Origin: SBAX01 sp964646605
GTDB lineage: Bacteria; Planctomycetota; Phycisphaerae; UBA1845
Direction of reading: 5' to 3'
Assembly: GCA_964646605.1 (NCBI GenBank)
Contig: CAZYEX010000070.1
Coordinates: forward strand, 1 to 62,417
Length of the DNA stretch: 62,417 nucleotides
Positions 15,322-24,200 of the stretch are shown in pieces. The position numbers and the translations under genes were made by a program. The first letter of the stretch is position 1. The number at the start of each line of letters is the position of its first letter. The notes beneath the pieces are model-generated. The model was not told where the DNA came from. It saw nothing but the letters and a program-made list of their open reading frames with translations, and did no database searches.

Positions 15322-17106
15322 ATGAACGTATTGGGAATATCATGTTATTACCACGACTCCGGGGCGGCGTTGGTGCGCGATGGGAAGCTCATGGCGGCGG
15401 CGGAGGAGGAGCGGTTCACGCGGAAGAAGCATGACTTCGCGTTTCCACAGAATGCCATTGCCTATTGTCTGCGCGAGGCGGGAATCTCCATCGAACAGGT
15501 GGATCACATTGGGTTTTATGAGAAACCTCTGGTCAAGTTCAATCGCATTCTGGAAACGATCCTGGCATACTGGCCGTTGACGTATCGGGCGTGGTTGACG
15601 GCCATACCCTTGTGGTCGGCGCATCGACTGCGAATTGGGCGGGAAATTCAGGACAAACTGCAGACTGACAAGGACATACTATACTGTCAACACCATCTCT
15701 CGCACGCGGCCAGTGCGTTTCTTGTATCACCCTTTGACGAGGCGGCGATCATCACGGCGGACGGAGTGGGGGAATGGACGACCACCAGTTGGGGCGTGGG
15801 TCGCGGGACCACGATCGACATGCGGCAGGAGCTGCGGTTTCCGCACTCGGTGGGACTGTTGTTCAGTGCGATCACGGCCTACCTGGGTTTCCAGGTGAAC
15901 GACGCGGAATGGAAAGTGATGGGGCTGGCGCCCTATGGCAAACCGCGCTATTTGGAGAAGTTCCATCGGATCGTCGACGTGAAGGAGGACGGCAGCATAC
16001 GACTGGACCTCCGTTATTTTGCGCATGGGTATTCGACGACGCGGAGTTTCAGTCGCCACTGGGAGGAGTTGTTCGGCGAGCCGCAGCGTCCCGCGGAGAG
16101 TCCGCTGGGCGATTTCCATCGTGACATTGCATGTAGTGGACAGAAAATCGTCGAAGAGATCATGGTGAAGATGGCCGCGCACGTGCATCGCGAAACCGGA
16201 ATGGACGCGTTATGTATCGCGGGCGGCGTGGGACTGAACTGCGTGGCCAACTGGCGCATTTTACAGGAGAGCGGATTCAAAGACATATTCATTCAACCCG
16301 CGGCGGGCGATTCGGGCGGGGCGCTGGGAACTGCGTTTTATATCTACAACACCGTATTGGGAAACCCGCGCGGTTTCCGAATGGACCATGCACTGTGGGG
16401 ACCGGGCTTTGGCGATGAGGAAATCCGCAAAGCACTGGATGCAGCGGAGGCTATCTATGAGTATGTGGACGATGAGGCCGATCTTCTGCGTCAGACGGCG
16501 GGGATGATCGCGGATGGCAAAGTCGTGGCGTGGTTCCAGGGGCGCTTGGAGTTCGGGCCGCGGGCGCTGGGGGCGCGGTCGCTGGTTGCCGATCCGCGCA
16601 ATGCGAGGATGAAGGACGTCATCAATGCCAAGGTAAAGTTTCGCGAAGCATTTCGACCGTTCGCCCCCGCGGTGTTGAAGGAACACGCCCACGAGTATTT
16701 CGAGATGCCCACGGGGATGGATGCGCCTTTCATGCTCTTGGTGCCCAAGGTGCGGGCGGAGAAGCGTGCCATGATCCCCGCGGTGACGCATGAGGACGGG
16801 ACGGGGCGTGTGCAGACGGTGAGCGAGGAACACAACGGGCGGTTTTATCGCTTGATCCGCGAGTTCGGGCGGCTGACGGGCGTTCACGTGGTCATCAACA
16901 CCTCGTTCAACGTCCGCGGCGAACCGATTGTATGCACCCCGCAGGACGCCTACCATACGTTCGTGAACACGGGCATCGACGCGCTGGTGATGGGTAACTT
17001 CGTATTGACGCAAAAACCGGGTCAGGTGGATTACGACGCGGGGATGCGGCGGAGCGTGGAACTTGAGGCCGGTCTGCGCACCGCGGATCGAGTGACGATT
17101 CGTTAG
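15322..17106 (+). CDS. NodU/CmcH-family carbamoyltransferase
   Basis: A 594-aa enzyme that transfers the carbamoyl group of carbamoyl phosphate, via carbamoyl-adenylate, to a hydroxyl or sugar acceptor. The N-terminal Kae1-like ASKHA fold shows VLGISCYYHDSGAAL and AAAEEERFTRKKHD, the metal-binding HHLSHA motif (124-129), ITADGVGEW (144-152) and AGGVGLNC (about 295-302). The C-terminal YrdC-like part contains EFGPRALGARSLVADPR and VVINTSFNVRGEPIV. Length and motifs are complete. It lies with the SxtJ-like gene upstream and two membrane-protein genes closely following on the same strand. The acceptor cannot be told; surface glycan or secondary-metabolite decoration is likely from family knowledge. 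Confidence 0.9.
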   Translation: MNVLGISCYYHDSGAALVRDGKLMAAAEEERFTRKKHDFAFPQNAIAYCLREAGISIEQVDHIGFYEKPLVKFNRILETILAYWPLTYRAWLTAIPLWSAHRLRIGREIQDKLQTDKDILYCQHHLSHAASAFLVSPFDEAAIITADGVGEWTTTSWGVGRGTTIDMRQELRFPHSVGLLFSAITAYLGFQVNDAEWKVMGLAPYGKPRYLEKFHRIVDVKEDGSIRLDLRYFAHGYSTTRSFSRHWEELFGEPQRPAESPLGDFHRDIACSGQKIVEEIMVKMAAHVHRETGMDALCIAGGVGLNCVANWRILQESGFKDIFIQPAAGDSGGALGTAFYIYNTVLGNPRGFRMDHALWGPGFGDEEIRKALDAAEAIYEYVDDEADLLRQTAGMIADGKVVAWFQGRLEFGPRALGARSLVADPRNARMKDVINAKVKFREAFRPFAPAVLKEHAHEYFEMPTGMDAPFMLLVPKVRAEKRAMIPAVTHEDGTGRVQTVSEEHNGRFYRLIREFGRLTGVHVVINTSFNVRGEPIVCTPQDAYHTFVNTGIDALVMGNFVLTQKPGQVDYDAGMRRSVELEAGLRTADRVTIR

Positions 17107-17128
17107 AGGCGCCAACCACGGCTTCCGC

Positions 17129-17944
17129 ATGACTGAGACTCTTTGTTATTCGGTCGCCGGGGGCGTGCTGGTCGTTCTGGCGACGGCGAGGGTCGAGCAG
17201 ATCGCCTGGAAGTTCTTGCGGCTGATCGGGTTTCTGTGCCTGGCCGTGACCGTGGTTCCGATCGCGTGGACCATACGGGGCGCGAACCCTGACCCGTCGT
17301 TCGCACAGCGCTGCGTCGCCGTCTCTGGCGCGGTTGTCGGGGTTGGTGCCGTCACGCTCATCTTTCTGGCCGCGAGCGTGTCGCAGCGGGCCGGCGGAAT
17401 TCGTTGGCTTTGCGCCTCCGCGGGAGCGGCCGGCCTTGCCAGCGCTTGCGGGGCCATGTGGTCCGCCCTTCGCGGCACGGCTGCGGCGCCGCAAGGGACC
17501 CTGCCTCTCGTCATGCTCATTGTCGGTCAAGTGTTCGGCGCGCTCATGCTGGGGAGCATTACGATCGCGTGGCTCTTGGGGCACGCGTACCTGACGGCGA
17601 CGGCCATGACCATCGCGCCTCTGCGGCACTTTAGCCGGATGCTCTCCTGGAGCGTCGCGGTGCGGATTGCATTTATGATGCTCAGTCTCGCGGTCGCTCT
17701 GCTCTTGCGTCCGCAAGGCGACGCCTCGGTTCTCGCGAAGCTCGGCGATGTCTGGTTGATCGCGGTCTTGCGGATCGGCGTGGGGCTGGTCGGGGTGGCG
17801 GTGTTCGCGTATATGGTGGCGGACTGCGTGAGGCTTCGCGCCACGCAATCGGCGACGGGGATTCTCTATTTCGGTTCGGTGATGGCCTACGTCGGTGAAC
17901 TCGCTCACCAGCCGCTCATTCGTGAACTGGGCTGGCCTCTGTAA
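17129..17944 (+). CDS. Multi-pass membrane protein of unknown function
   Basis: A 271-aa hydrophobic protein with about seven predicted membrane segments (roughly 8-24, 30-48, 65-85, 92-110, 122-150, 165-190, 210-235). I recognise no family motif. It starts 22 bp after the carbamoyltransferase and ends 5 bp before a zinc-ribbon membrane protein gene, so the three are probably cotranscribed. There is no clear ribosome-binding site, which is common in planctomycetes. The composition (Gly/Ala/Val-rich helices) is that of an ordinary inner-membrane protein. Confidence 0.6.
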   Translation: MTETLCYSVAGGVLVVLATARVEQIAWKFLRLIGFLCLAVTVVPIAWTIRGANPDPSFAQRCVAVSGAVVGVGAVTLIFLAASVSQRAGGIRWLCASAGAAGLASACGAMWSALRGTAAAPQGTLPLVMLIVGQVFGALMLGSITIAWLLGHAYLTATAMTIAPLRHFSRMLSWSVAVRIAFMMLSLAVALLLRPQGDASVLAKLGDVWLIAVLRIGVGLVGVAVFAYMVADCVRLRATQSATGILYFGSVMAYVGELAHQPLIRELGWPL

Positions 17945-17949
17945 GCGCC

Positions 17950-18390
17950 ATGCAAATCCGTTACCATTGTCCGACCGACGGGTGCGTGGCCATCATCGAG
18001 TATGAACCGCTCGAAACCTGCGGTGAGACCATGCCATGCCCGCGTTGCCGAGTGCATCACCCGATGCGGATTTCCGAATCCATTCGAGAAACGCGGGGGG
18101 TGGATCAGTGCGTGGTCTGCGGGGGCCACGAACTCTTCATCCGCAAGGACTTTCCTCAACGGATCGGCGTGGCCATCGTGGTGGTCTTCGGGATGGCCGC
18201 CGTCTACTTCTTTACGATTTCCGTTCTCGTCGCCTGGGGCATTCTGGCCGCAGCCGTGGTCTTGGACCTGGCGATTTACGCTTGCATCGGTCGCGTCACC
18301 GCGTGCTATCGATGCCGCGCGGAATACAGGAAGTGCCGGCTGAATCCCGCTCACGAGGGGTTCGACTTGGCGACGTCGGAAAAGTACTGA
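17950..18390 (+). CDS. Zinc-ribbon membrane protein of unknown function
   Basis: A 146-aa protein with CxxC pairs that look metal-binding (PCPRCRVHHP near 30-40, DQCVVCGGHE near 52-61, and ACYRCRAEYRKC near 115-126) around two adjacent membrane helices (about 72-92 and 95-113). Small zinc-ribbon/two-helix proteins are common and uncharacterised in planctomycetes. It begins 5 bp after the preceding membrane protein and is likely in the same transcript. Function unknown; membrane-associated metal or protein binding is the only inference possible. Confidence 0.65.
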   Translation: MQIRYHCPTDGCVAIIEYEPLETCGETMPCPRCRVHHPMRISESIRETRGVDQCVVCGGHELFIRKDFPQRIGVAIVVVFGMAAVYFFTISVLVAWGILAAAVVLDLAIYACIGRVTACYRCRAEYRKCRLNPAHEGFDLATSEKY

Positions 18391-18402
18391 CGAGGAAAGT
18401 CG

Positions 18403-19149
18403 TTACGGGGCGAAGTCGTCGGTCTTGCGATACCCTTCAGGAACCGTCAATTCGAACGGGTTTTTCACGAAGGACGGGTTCACCGCCAGCTTGTGCAAGG
18501 TCATTTCCGACGAGGCTTCTTCGCCTTTGTCGTTTTTCGCCGAATAGCGGGTTCGACGAGGAAGGAAATCGCTCTTGGCGACGAACCAGACGGCCTCGGG
18601 TTGGCTCGGGGACTTGATCCGCAAACCGTAGCAGTCCTGGTCGTCGACCTTCTCGGAGGGCTCGAGGCGGACCTCTCCGCTCTTTGGCACTTCCTCGAAC
18701 GGAGCCCGCTCGCCGTATTCGCGGGCGATGGAGAATTGCACGCTCCAACGGTTGCCGCCCAGCACCGCGGGATCGACATCCGCGTACACGGTTTTCGATT
18801 TTTCATCGATGACGTAGTAGATGTTCCCATCGGCGCCGGCGGAAACGGGAACCGGTTCGGGAGCGTTGGACGGACGCAAGGATAGCGTTGCCCGAAACCG
18901 CTCGGCCTTCTGTTCCGTGTCCTTGCCCACCACGACCGTCCCGCTCAGACTCGGAAAGAACATGGTGAACCATCCGCTGACCGCGTACTCCAATTCGTAC
19001 GATGCGATTTGCACTTTTCCGAGGGCATCGATGGTCTTCTGCAAAATGACCTTGGGATCGGTGAGGTCGGGAGAGGTCTTCGGTTTTTCGTCGGCACGCG
19101 TCGCTCCGGCGGCGACGGCGAGACACAATGCATACATGACCAGACGCAT
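18403..19149 (-). CDS. Secreted protein, possibly LolA/DUF2092-like
   Basis: A 248-aa exported protein. Residues 1-19 (MRLVMYALCLAVAAGATRA) are a signal peptide cut near TRA-DE. The mature part reads as a beta-rich fold with KVILQKTIDALGKVQIASYE at the start and EPSEKVDDQDCYGLRIKSPS, then VWFVAKSDFLPRRTRYSAKN. This pattern (average residual 'outer-membrane lipoprotein-sorting' beta sandwich) resembles LolA/DUF2092-type periplasmic proteins. The start at 19149 gives the signal peptide and has GGAG upstream; a good promoter lies at 19229-19258. It is convergent with the preceding gene, 12 bp apart. The family match is tentative. Confidence 0.7.
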   Translation of the reverse strand: MRLVMYALCLAVAAGATRADEKPKTSPDLTDPKVILQKTIDALGKVQIASYELEYAVSGWFTMFFPSLSGTVVVGKDTEQKAERFRATLSLRPSNAPEPVPVSAGADGNIYYVIDEKSKTVYADVDPAVLGGNRWSVQFSIAREYGERAPFEEVPKSGEVRLEPSEKVDDQDCYGLRIKSPSQPEAVWFVAKSDFLPRRTRYSAKNDKGEEASSEMTLHKLAVNPSFVKNPFELTVPEGYRKTDDFAP

Positions 19150-19228
19150 GGTCGTTGCTCCTGTTTGACGCAGGCGCAACCCGTGCGCGCGGCCCATCAG
19201 CGGCGCAGGCTGGCCCGAGAACACGCGA

Positions 19229-19258
19229 TTTGTACCGCGCCGCGGGAACGAAAGTCAA
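19229..19258 (-). promoter_or_regulatory. Promoter of the secreted LolA-like gene
   Basis: On the minus strand TTGACT (19258-19253) and TACAAA (19234-19229) are separated by 18 bp. Transcription would start near 19222, giving a leader of about 70 nt to the start codon at 19149. Confidence 0.6.
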
Positions 19259-19378
19259 GGGTACGACCGCCCCACCGCGGCCTGGGAACCTGCCCGGGCA
19301 ACGAAAGGTCCAGGTTGTCACTTCGACCGATTTCTTCGGCGATAGCTTTCCGCAGGGACAGTCTTTAGACTTGGGGGG

Positions 19379-20470
19379 ATGCTTGTCGCCGCGTTCTTGG
19401 CTTTGACCGGCCCGTTGATTCTCTCGCTGGTCCTGACCTTCGCGGTCCGCGCCTGGGCCAACAAGGTTGGGTTCATTGACCGCCCGGGCGGACACAAACA
19501 ACACGGCCGATCGGTCGCGTTGGGCGGCGGGATTGCTATCGTGGTCAGTGTTTGCGCCCCGCTGCTCTTGGGCACGGCCGTTTGTCGGTTTCTCGACCCC
19601 GGATCACCACACCCTTGGTTGCCCGAGGTTGTGCAGATCCACCTGGCGGGCATCGCCTCCAAGCTTCCGACGGTGACGGGGATTGTCATCGCCGTCGTGG
19701 GGTTGCACATCGTCGGTATTCTGGACGACCGAAAACCGCTCGGACCCACGCCCAAGTTCATGGCCCAATTCGCAGCCGCCTTACTGATCGCCGGTCCGCT
19801 CGGAATTCGCGCCGTGGAAGTCCTCCCCACACCGCTTTCCGTCGCGGCGACGGTGTTCTGGCTGGTGCTGATGACCAACGCCTTCAACTTTCTGGACAAC
19901 ATGGACGGATTGAGTGCCGGCGTGGCGGCGATCGCGGCGGCGATTTTCGCCGTCGCGGCCATGCGCGGGGGCCAAGTCTTTGTGGCCGTCGCCGCTTGGG
20001 TGGTCGTGGGAGCGCTGATCGGGTTCTTGCGCTACAACTTCTCACCCGCGACGATCTTCATGGGCGACGCGGGGAGTCTTCCCGTCGGTTTCCTGATGGG
20101 GGTGTTGACGATTTTGACCACCTATTACGATCCCGCACGCAACCTCTCGCCGTTGGGCGTGGTCGTGCCGTTGATGGTCCTGGCTGTGCCGCTCTACGAT
20201 GTGATCAGCGTGGTCATCCACCGTCATCGCGCCGGTGACAGCCCGTTGCGCGGGGATCGCCGTCATTTTTCGCACCGCCTGGTGAAACGGGGGATGACTC
20301 CGCGTGGGGCCGTTCTGACGATCTATCTCGCCACCGCGGCGACGGGTCTTCCCGCGATCATCCTTGCCACGGTCGATTGGCCGATTGCGATTCTCTTGCT
20401 CCTGCAATGTCTCGCCGTCGTGGCCATGATTGCGGTCCTCGAACACGCGCCCTCGGATCGAGCCGCGTAG
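19379..20470 (+). CDS. Undecaprenyl-phosphate sugar-1-phosphate transferase (WecA/TagO-like)
   Basis: A 363-aa integral membrane enzyme of the MraY/WecA/TagO family, which transfers a sugar-1-phosphate (typically GlcNAc-1-P) from the UDP-sugar to undecaprenyl phosphate and starts surface-polysaccharide synthesis. It has about ten membrane helices and all cytoplasmic motifs: DRPGGHKQHGRSVALGGG near the N-terminus, the metal-binding DDRKPLG (116-122), NAFNFLDNMDG (167-177), FMGDAGSLPVGF (227-238) and the basic HR...GDRRHFSHRL loop near 285-300. No aminoacyl-MraY features are seen, so a WecA/TagO role is favoured. The ribosome-binding site is a G-run immediately before ATG. It faces away from the secreted protein gene. 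Confidence 0.88.
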   Translation: MLVAAFLALTGPLILSLVLTFAVRAWANKVGFIDRPGGHKQHGRSVALGGGIAIVVSVCAPLLLGTAVCRFLDPGSPHPWLPEVVQIHLAGIASKLPTVTGIVIAVVGLHIVGILDDRKPLGPTPKFMAQFAAALLIAGPLGIRAVEVLPTPLSVAATVFWLVLMTNAFNFLDNMDGLSAGVAAIAAAIFAVAAMRGGQVFVAVAAWVVVGALIGFLRYNFSPATIFMGDAGSLPVGFLMGVLTILTTYYDPARNLSPLGVVVPLMVLAVPLYDVISVVIHRHRAGDSPLRGDRRHFSHRLVKRGMTPRGAVLTIYLATAATGLPAIILATVDWPIAILLLLQCLAVVAMIAVLEHAPSDRAA

Positions 20471-20540
20471 GGGCAGTCGCTCCGACCCGGTGCCGTTGGT
20501 CGTGAGCGTCGATCGAGGCCTCGACCGCGGCGAGCCGACC

Positions 20541-20609
20541 GCGCCCGCGCCGACTCCAAACCCTTCGCGGAGACGAACATCCCCATCCCTCGCCGTGATT
20601 CGATCAGCC
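20541..20609 (-). pseudogene. Fragment of a YtrA-type GntR regulator gene
   Basis: Read on the minus strand this stretch encodes GLIESRRGMGMFVSAKGLES, almost the same as GLVESRRGMGMFVSAKGLDS of the intact regulator at 7150-7539. About 28 bases around GGGATGGGGATGTTCG are identical to 7354-7381 or nearly so. Homology stops on both sides: no HTH upstream, no matching tail downstream. It is a decayed copy of a paralogous regulator, perhaps once next to another ABC operon. Confidence 0.7.
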
Positions 20610-20864
20610 GCCAAGTTCCTCATCCGCAAGTTCGCCCGCCGCAAAGGCTACGCCCTCAAGAAGGGCCACCGCCAGAAGCTCCTCAAGGTCAAGGTCGACA
20701 AGATCGACTGCTGGAGGAACTCCGAACAAAAACATCGGTGGCTGGCGACCACGGTCTTGGAGATCGAGCCGCGACTGCGGAAAGTGCGAGGCCATCGCCA
20801 TCTGCCGCGACTGCGTGCCGTACTCCAAAGCACACTGAGAATTCGCCGGACAGAGGTCGCGTGA
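20602..20864 (+). pseudogene. C-terminal remnant of an IS256 (mutator)-type transposase
   Basis: The plus-strand frame here encodes KHRWLATTVLEIEPRLRKVR followed by GHRHLPRLRAVLQ, resembling the extreme C-terminus of IS256-family transposases (consensus RW-A-ALL-IEPRLR-I-G-R-LP-L). No DDE core is present upstream, where the sequence instead matches a GntR fragment on the opposite strand. This is therefore a dead remnant joined to other debris. The family call is from motif memory only. Confidence 0.45.
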
Positions 20865-21281
20865 CCGTCATGGGCCGTTCGGAATTTCAACTAAGAATGG
20901 GATTGCCCCAAACATTTTTTCGTTGCCCTGGGTTGCTTTTGCCGCTAACGTGTTTCCTTGGTTCCGGGCTTCTCGGTCGCGGACCGGTCCGCCCTGACGA
21001 AAAGGAAAGGAGCAAGGTCATGTTGAGTTTCCGATCGACGACGGGGCAAGGTGCGAGCGATCGGGGGAGCGGGGGCGTTGAGCCTCGGCGCAGTCCAACA
21101 CGCCGCGTCTACCACGTGCGCCAAATCATCGCGCGTGACACCTTCGGGTCGAGTCACGCTCCCTTGAATAGACCAACTTCGCGCTCTGTCGGGCGGTCGT
21201 GTGCTGCGCCCGTGGCAACAACGGAAAAGCCGGTTCTTCAGCCGGTGTGTGACGGCCTTTTGGAAAAGTGGAGGTTGTAAG

Positions 21282-24200
21282 ATGATCCATCAGATTTGGG
21301 CGTGGCGACAAGAAGAAAGACGCATGTGGATTGCCGGCCTTGTCGGCGTGTGCGCGGTAGCCCTGGGCGCCACCCACCCGCCACGGGCGGGCAAGCTCAG
21401 GGGGCGACGATACCGTAGAACGAAAACGGCGCTCGCCCTATGCGCCTTGTCCCTCGCCTACGCCGTTGATCCGGCTAGCCCTGCAACGCCTCCGCACTCC
21501 TACCCCGGCGAAGAGGTCGCGGAAACGCACGCTGCATACGCCCCCCGTCCCGCGGACCTCGACCTTGAGGACGAGGCCCAGACCGCGGCGGGCGTCAGTA
21601 GCGGCGTCATCCTCGGGTGGGGAGACCAGGTCGTCGGAGTGGATCTATCGCGCGGGTTCGTGGCCGTCGCCGGGGGCGCGTATCACAGTTTGGGCCTCAA
21701 GGCCGATGGCTCCATCGTGGGGTGGGGAGACAACGAGTACGGTCAGACCAGCACCCCCGCGCCGAACACGGGTTTCATCGCCGTCGCCGCGGGCGCGTCC
21801 CACAGTCTCGGTCTCAAGGCCGACGGGTCCATCGTGGCGTGGGGATGCGGCGATCCGGACAACTATGGACAGTGCAACGTCCCTACGCCCAACAGCGGTT
21901 TCATCGCCGTCGCCGCGGGCGCGTTCCATAGCCTGGGCCTCAAGGCCGACGGGTCCATCGTGGCGTGGGGTTGTGGTGATCCCAACACCAACTACGGTCA
22001 ATGCAACGTCCCCGCGCCCAACAGCGGTTTCGTGGCCGTCGCCGGGGGCGGGTCCCACAGTCTGGGTCTCAAGTCCGACGGGTCCATCGTGGGGTGGGGA
22101 TTCGGCGGCTACGGTCAAACCAACGTCCCCACACCCAACAGCGGTTTCGTGGGCATCGCCGCGGGCGCGAATCATAGTCTGGGGCTCAAGTCCGACGGGT
22201 CCATCGTGGCGTGGGGATGGAACGGCTCCGGTCAGACCAATCCGCCCGGCGGACCCAACACCGGTTTCATCCGCATCGCCGCGGGCTATGCCCACAATCT
22301 AGGTCTCAAGGGCGACGGGTCCATGGTGGCGTGGGGATGTGGTTCCTACAACTACGGGCAATGTAGCGTTCCTTCCCCGAACACCGGGTTCAGCGCCGTC
22401 GCCGCGGGCGGGTACCACAATTTGGGTCTGAAGGCCGACGGGTCCATCGTGGGGTGGGGAGATAACGAGTCGGGCCAGAGCAACGTCCCCGCGCCGAACA
22501 CCGGTTTCGTGGCCATCGCCATGGACGGTTACCACAGCCTGGGTCTCAAGGCCGACGGGTCCGTCGTGGGGTGGGGCTCAAACGGCTACGGTGAAAGCAA
22601 CGTCCCCGCGCCCAACACCGGGTTCATCGAAGTCGCCGCGGGTTTTTATCACAGCCTGGGCCGCAAGGCCGACGGGTCCATCGTGGCGTGGGGATCGAAC
22701 GCCCAAGGTCAGACCAATCCGCCGCCCGGCGGACCCAACACCGGGTTCATCGCCGTCGCGGGGGGCGGGGTGCACAGTCTGGGGCTCAAGGCCGACGGGT
22801 CCATCGTCGCGTGGGGTTGTGGTCAGCCCAACACCGACTACGCTCAATGCAACGTCCCCGCCCCCAACACCGGCTTCATCGCCGTCGCCGCGGGCGGGGT
22901 GCACAGTCTGGGGCTCAAGGCCGACGGGTCCGTCGTCGCGTGGGGAGCAGGGGGACCGGGGCAGTCGGGCTGGCCGCACTACGGACAATCGGTCGTTCCC
23001 GCGCCGAACACGAATTTCACAGCCGTCGCCGCTAGCGCTGATTACAGTCTGGGTCTGAAGGGCGACGGCTCTATCGTGGGGTGGGGAGCCAACCACAGCG
23101 GTCAGACCAACGTCCCCGCGCCCAATGCCGATTTCATCGCCATCGCGGGGGGCCAGTTCCACGGTCTTGGTCTGAAGTCCGACGGGTCCATCGTGGGGTG
23201 GGGAGACAACTACTATGGTAAGTTCAGCATCCCCGCGCCGAACACCGGGTTCATCGCCGTCGCCGCGGGTAGTTATCACAGCCTCGGACTGAAGAAGGAC
23301 AGTGACTCCGACCGTGTACCCGATGTGTCCGACAACTGTCCGAAGGTCGCAAATCGAATGCAAAGCAATGTGGATGCGGACACTAAGGGCGATCTTTGCG
23401 ACCCCTGTCCCGCCCTTGCCTCGGACATTTGCAACACCGCCGGGTCGGCCGCGAAAGAATTCTCTCCGGTGACCGGCGGCGTGTTGCAGACGCCGGACGC
23501 AGCGCTCTCGCTCGCAATAGATCCCGGCGACGTGGGCGGCGACGTAACGATCTCGGTTACAGAGATGAGGGTGGAGAGCCCCGCCGTGGATATCCTCTTC
23601 GGATCGGGTACAGGACTGGGTTCCACGATCGCCGTCTACAACTTCGAGCCGGATGGGCAGACCTTCAACGGGCCGGTGACACTCACGATCGCTCAAGACG
23701 TCTCCGAGCGGACGCCCGCGCAACGCGCGCGGTTGACCCTCTATTTCTTCGACGCACCCACGCAGCTGTTCGTACCCATACCAGGGAAAATGTGCGCGGT
23801 CGTCGAGAACCCGGTGGGCGTCTTCACAGCGACCTGCACGGCGGAGATTACCCATTTCTCGACCTATGCGATGGTTGCTCCGCTGGACACGGACGGCGAC
23901 GGCGTCTTCGACAGCTTTGACGGGATGGTGGACAACTGCCCGACGGCGGCCAATCCGTTGCAGGAGGACTCCGACTTCGACGGCATCGGCGACCACTGCG
24001 ATCCCCCGGCGGCGCCGTTCACGGATCCCTTGGGGGGAGGCAAGAACCGGTTCGTGTCGCTGACCGTGCCACCTGCGGTCACGTCCGGTCCGGGGCCGCT
24101 GACGGCCCTGCGCGTGCGGCTCGTTGAACTGCAAAACCCGGTTCCGCCGAATGCTCCGCAGTTCCCGGCGCCCGATTTCTCGGCGTATGAATCGGCGACC

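Larger units (their letters stand above)
20471..21281. other. Gene graveyard between wecA-like and RCC1 genes
   Basis: About 810 bp without an intact gene. It holds the fossil of a GntR regulator gene (20541-20609, minus), the C-terminal piece of an IS256-type transposase (20602-20864, plus) and then about 400 bp in which I see no gene or clear motif until the ribosome-binding site of the RCC1 gene. Confidence 0.6.

Noticed and set aside
20865..21270. Possible small gene upstream of the RCC1 gene
   Set aside because: The frames are short, compositionally odd and lack ribosome-binding sites; no family match.
21655..23290. Possible CRISPR array or satellite
   Set aside because: The repeats are 117-135 bp, keep reading frame, and encode RCC1 units; there are no unique spacers of constant length.
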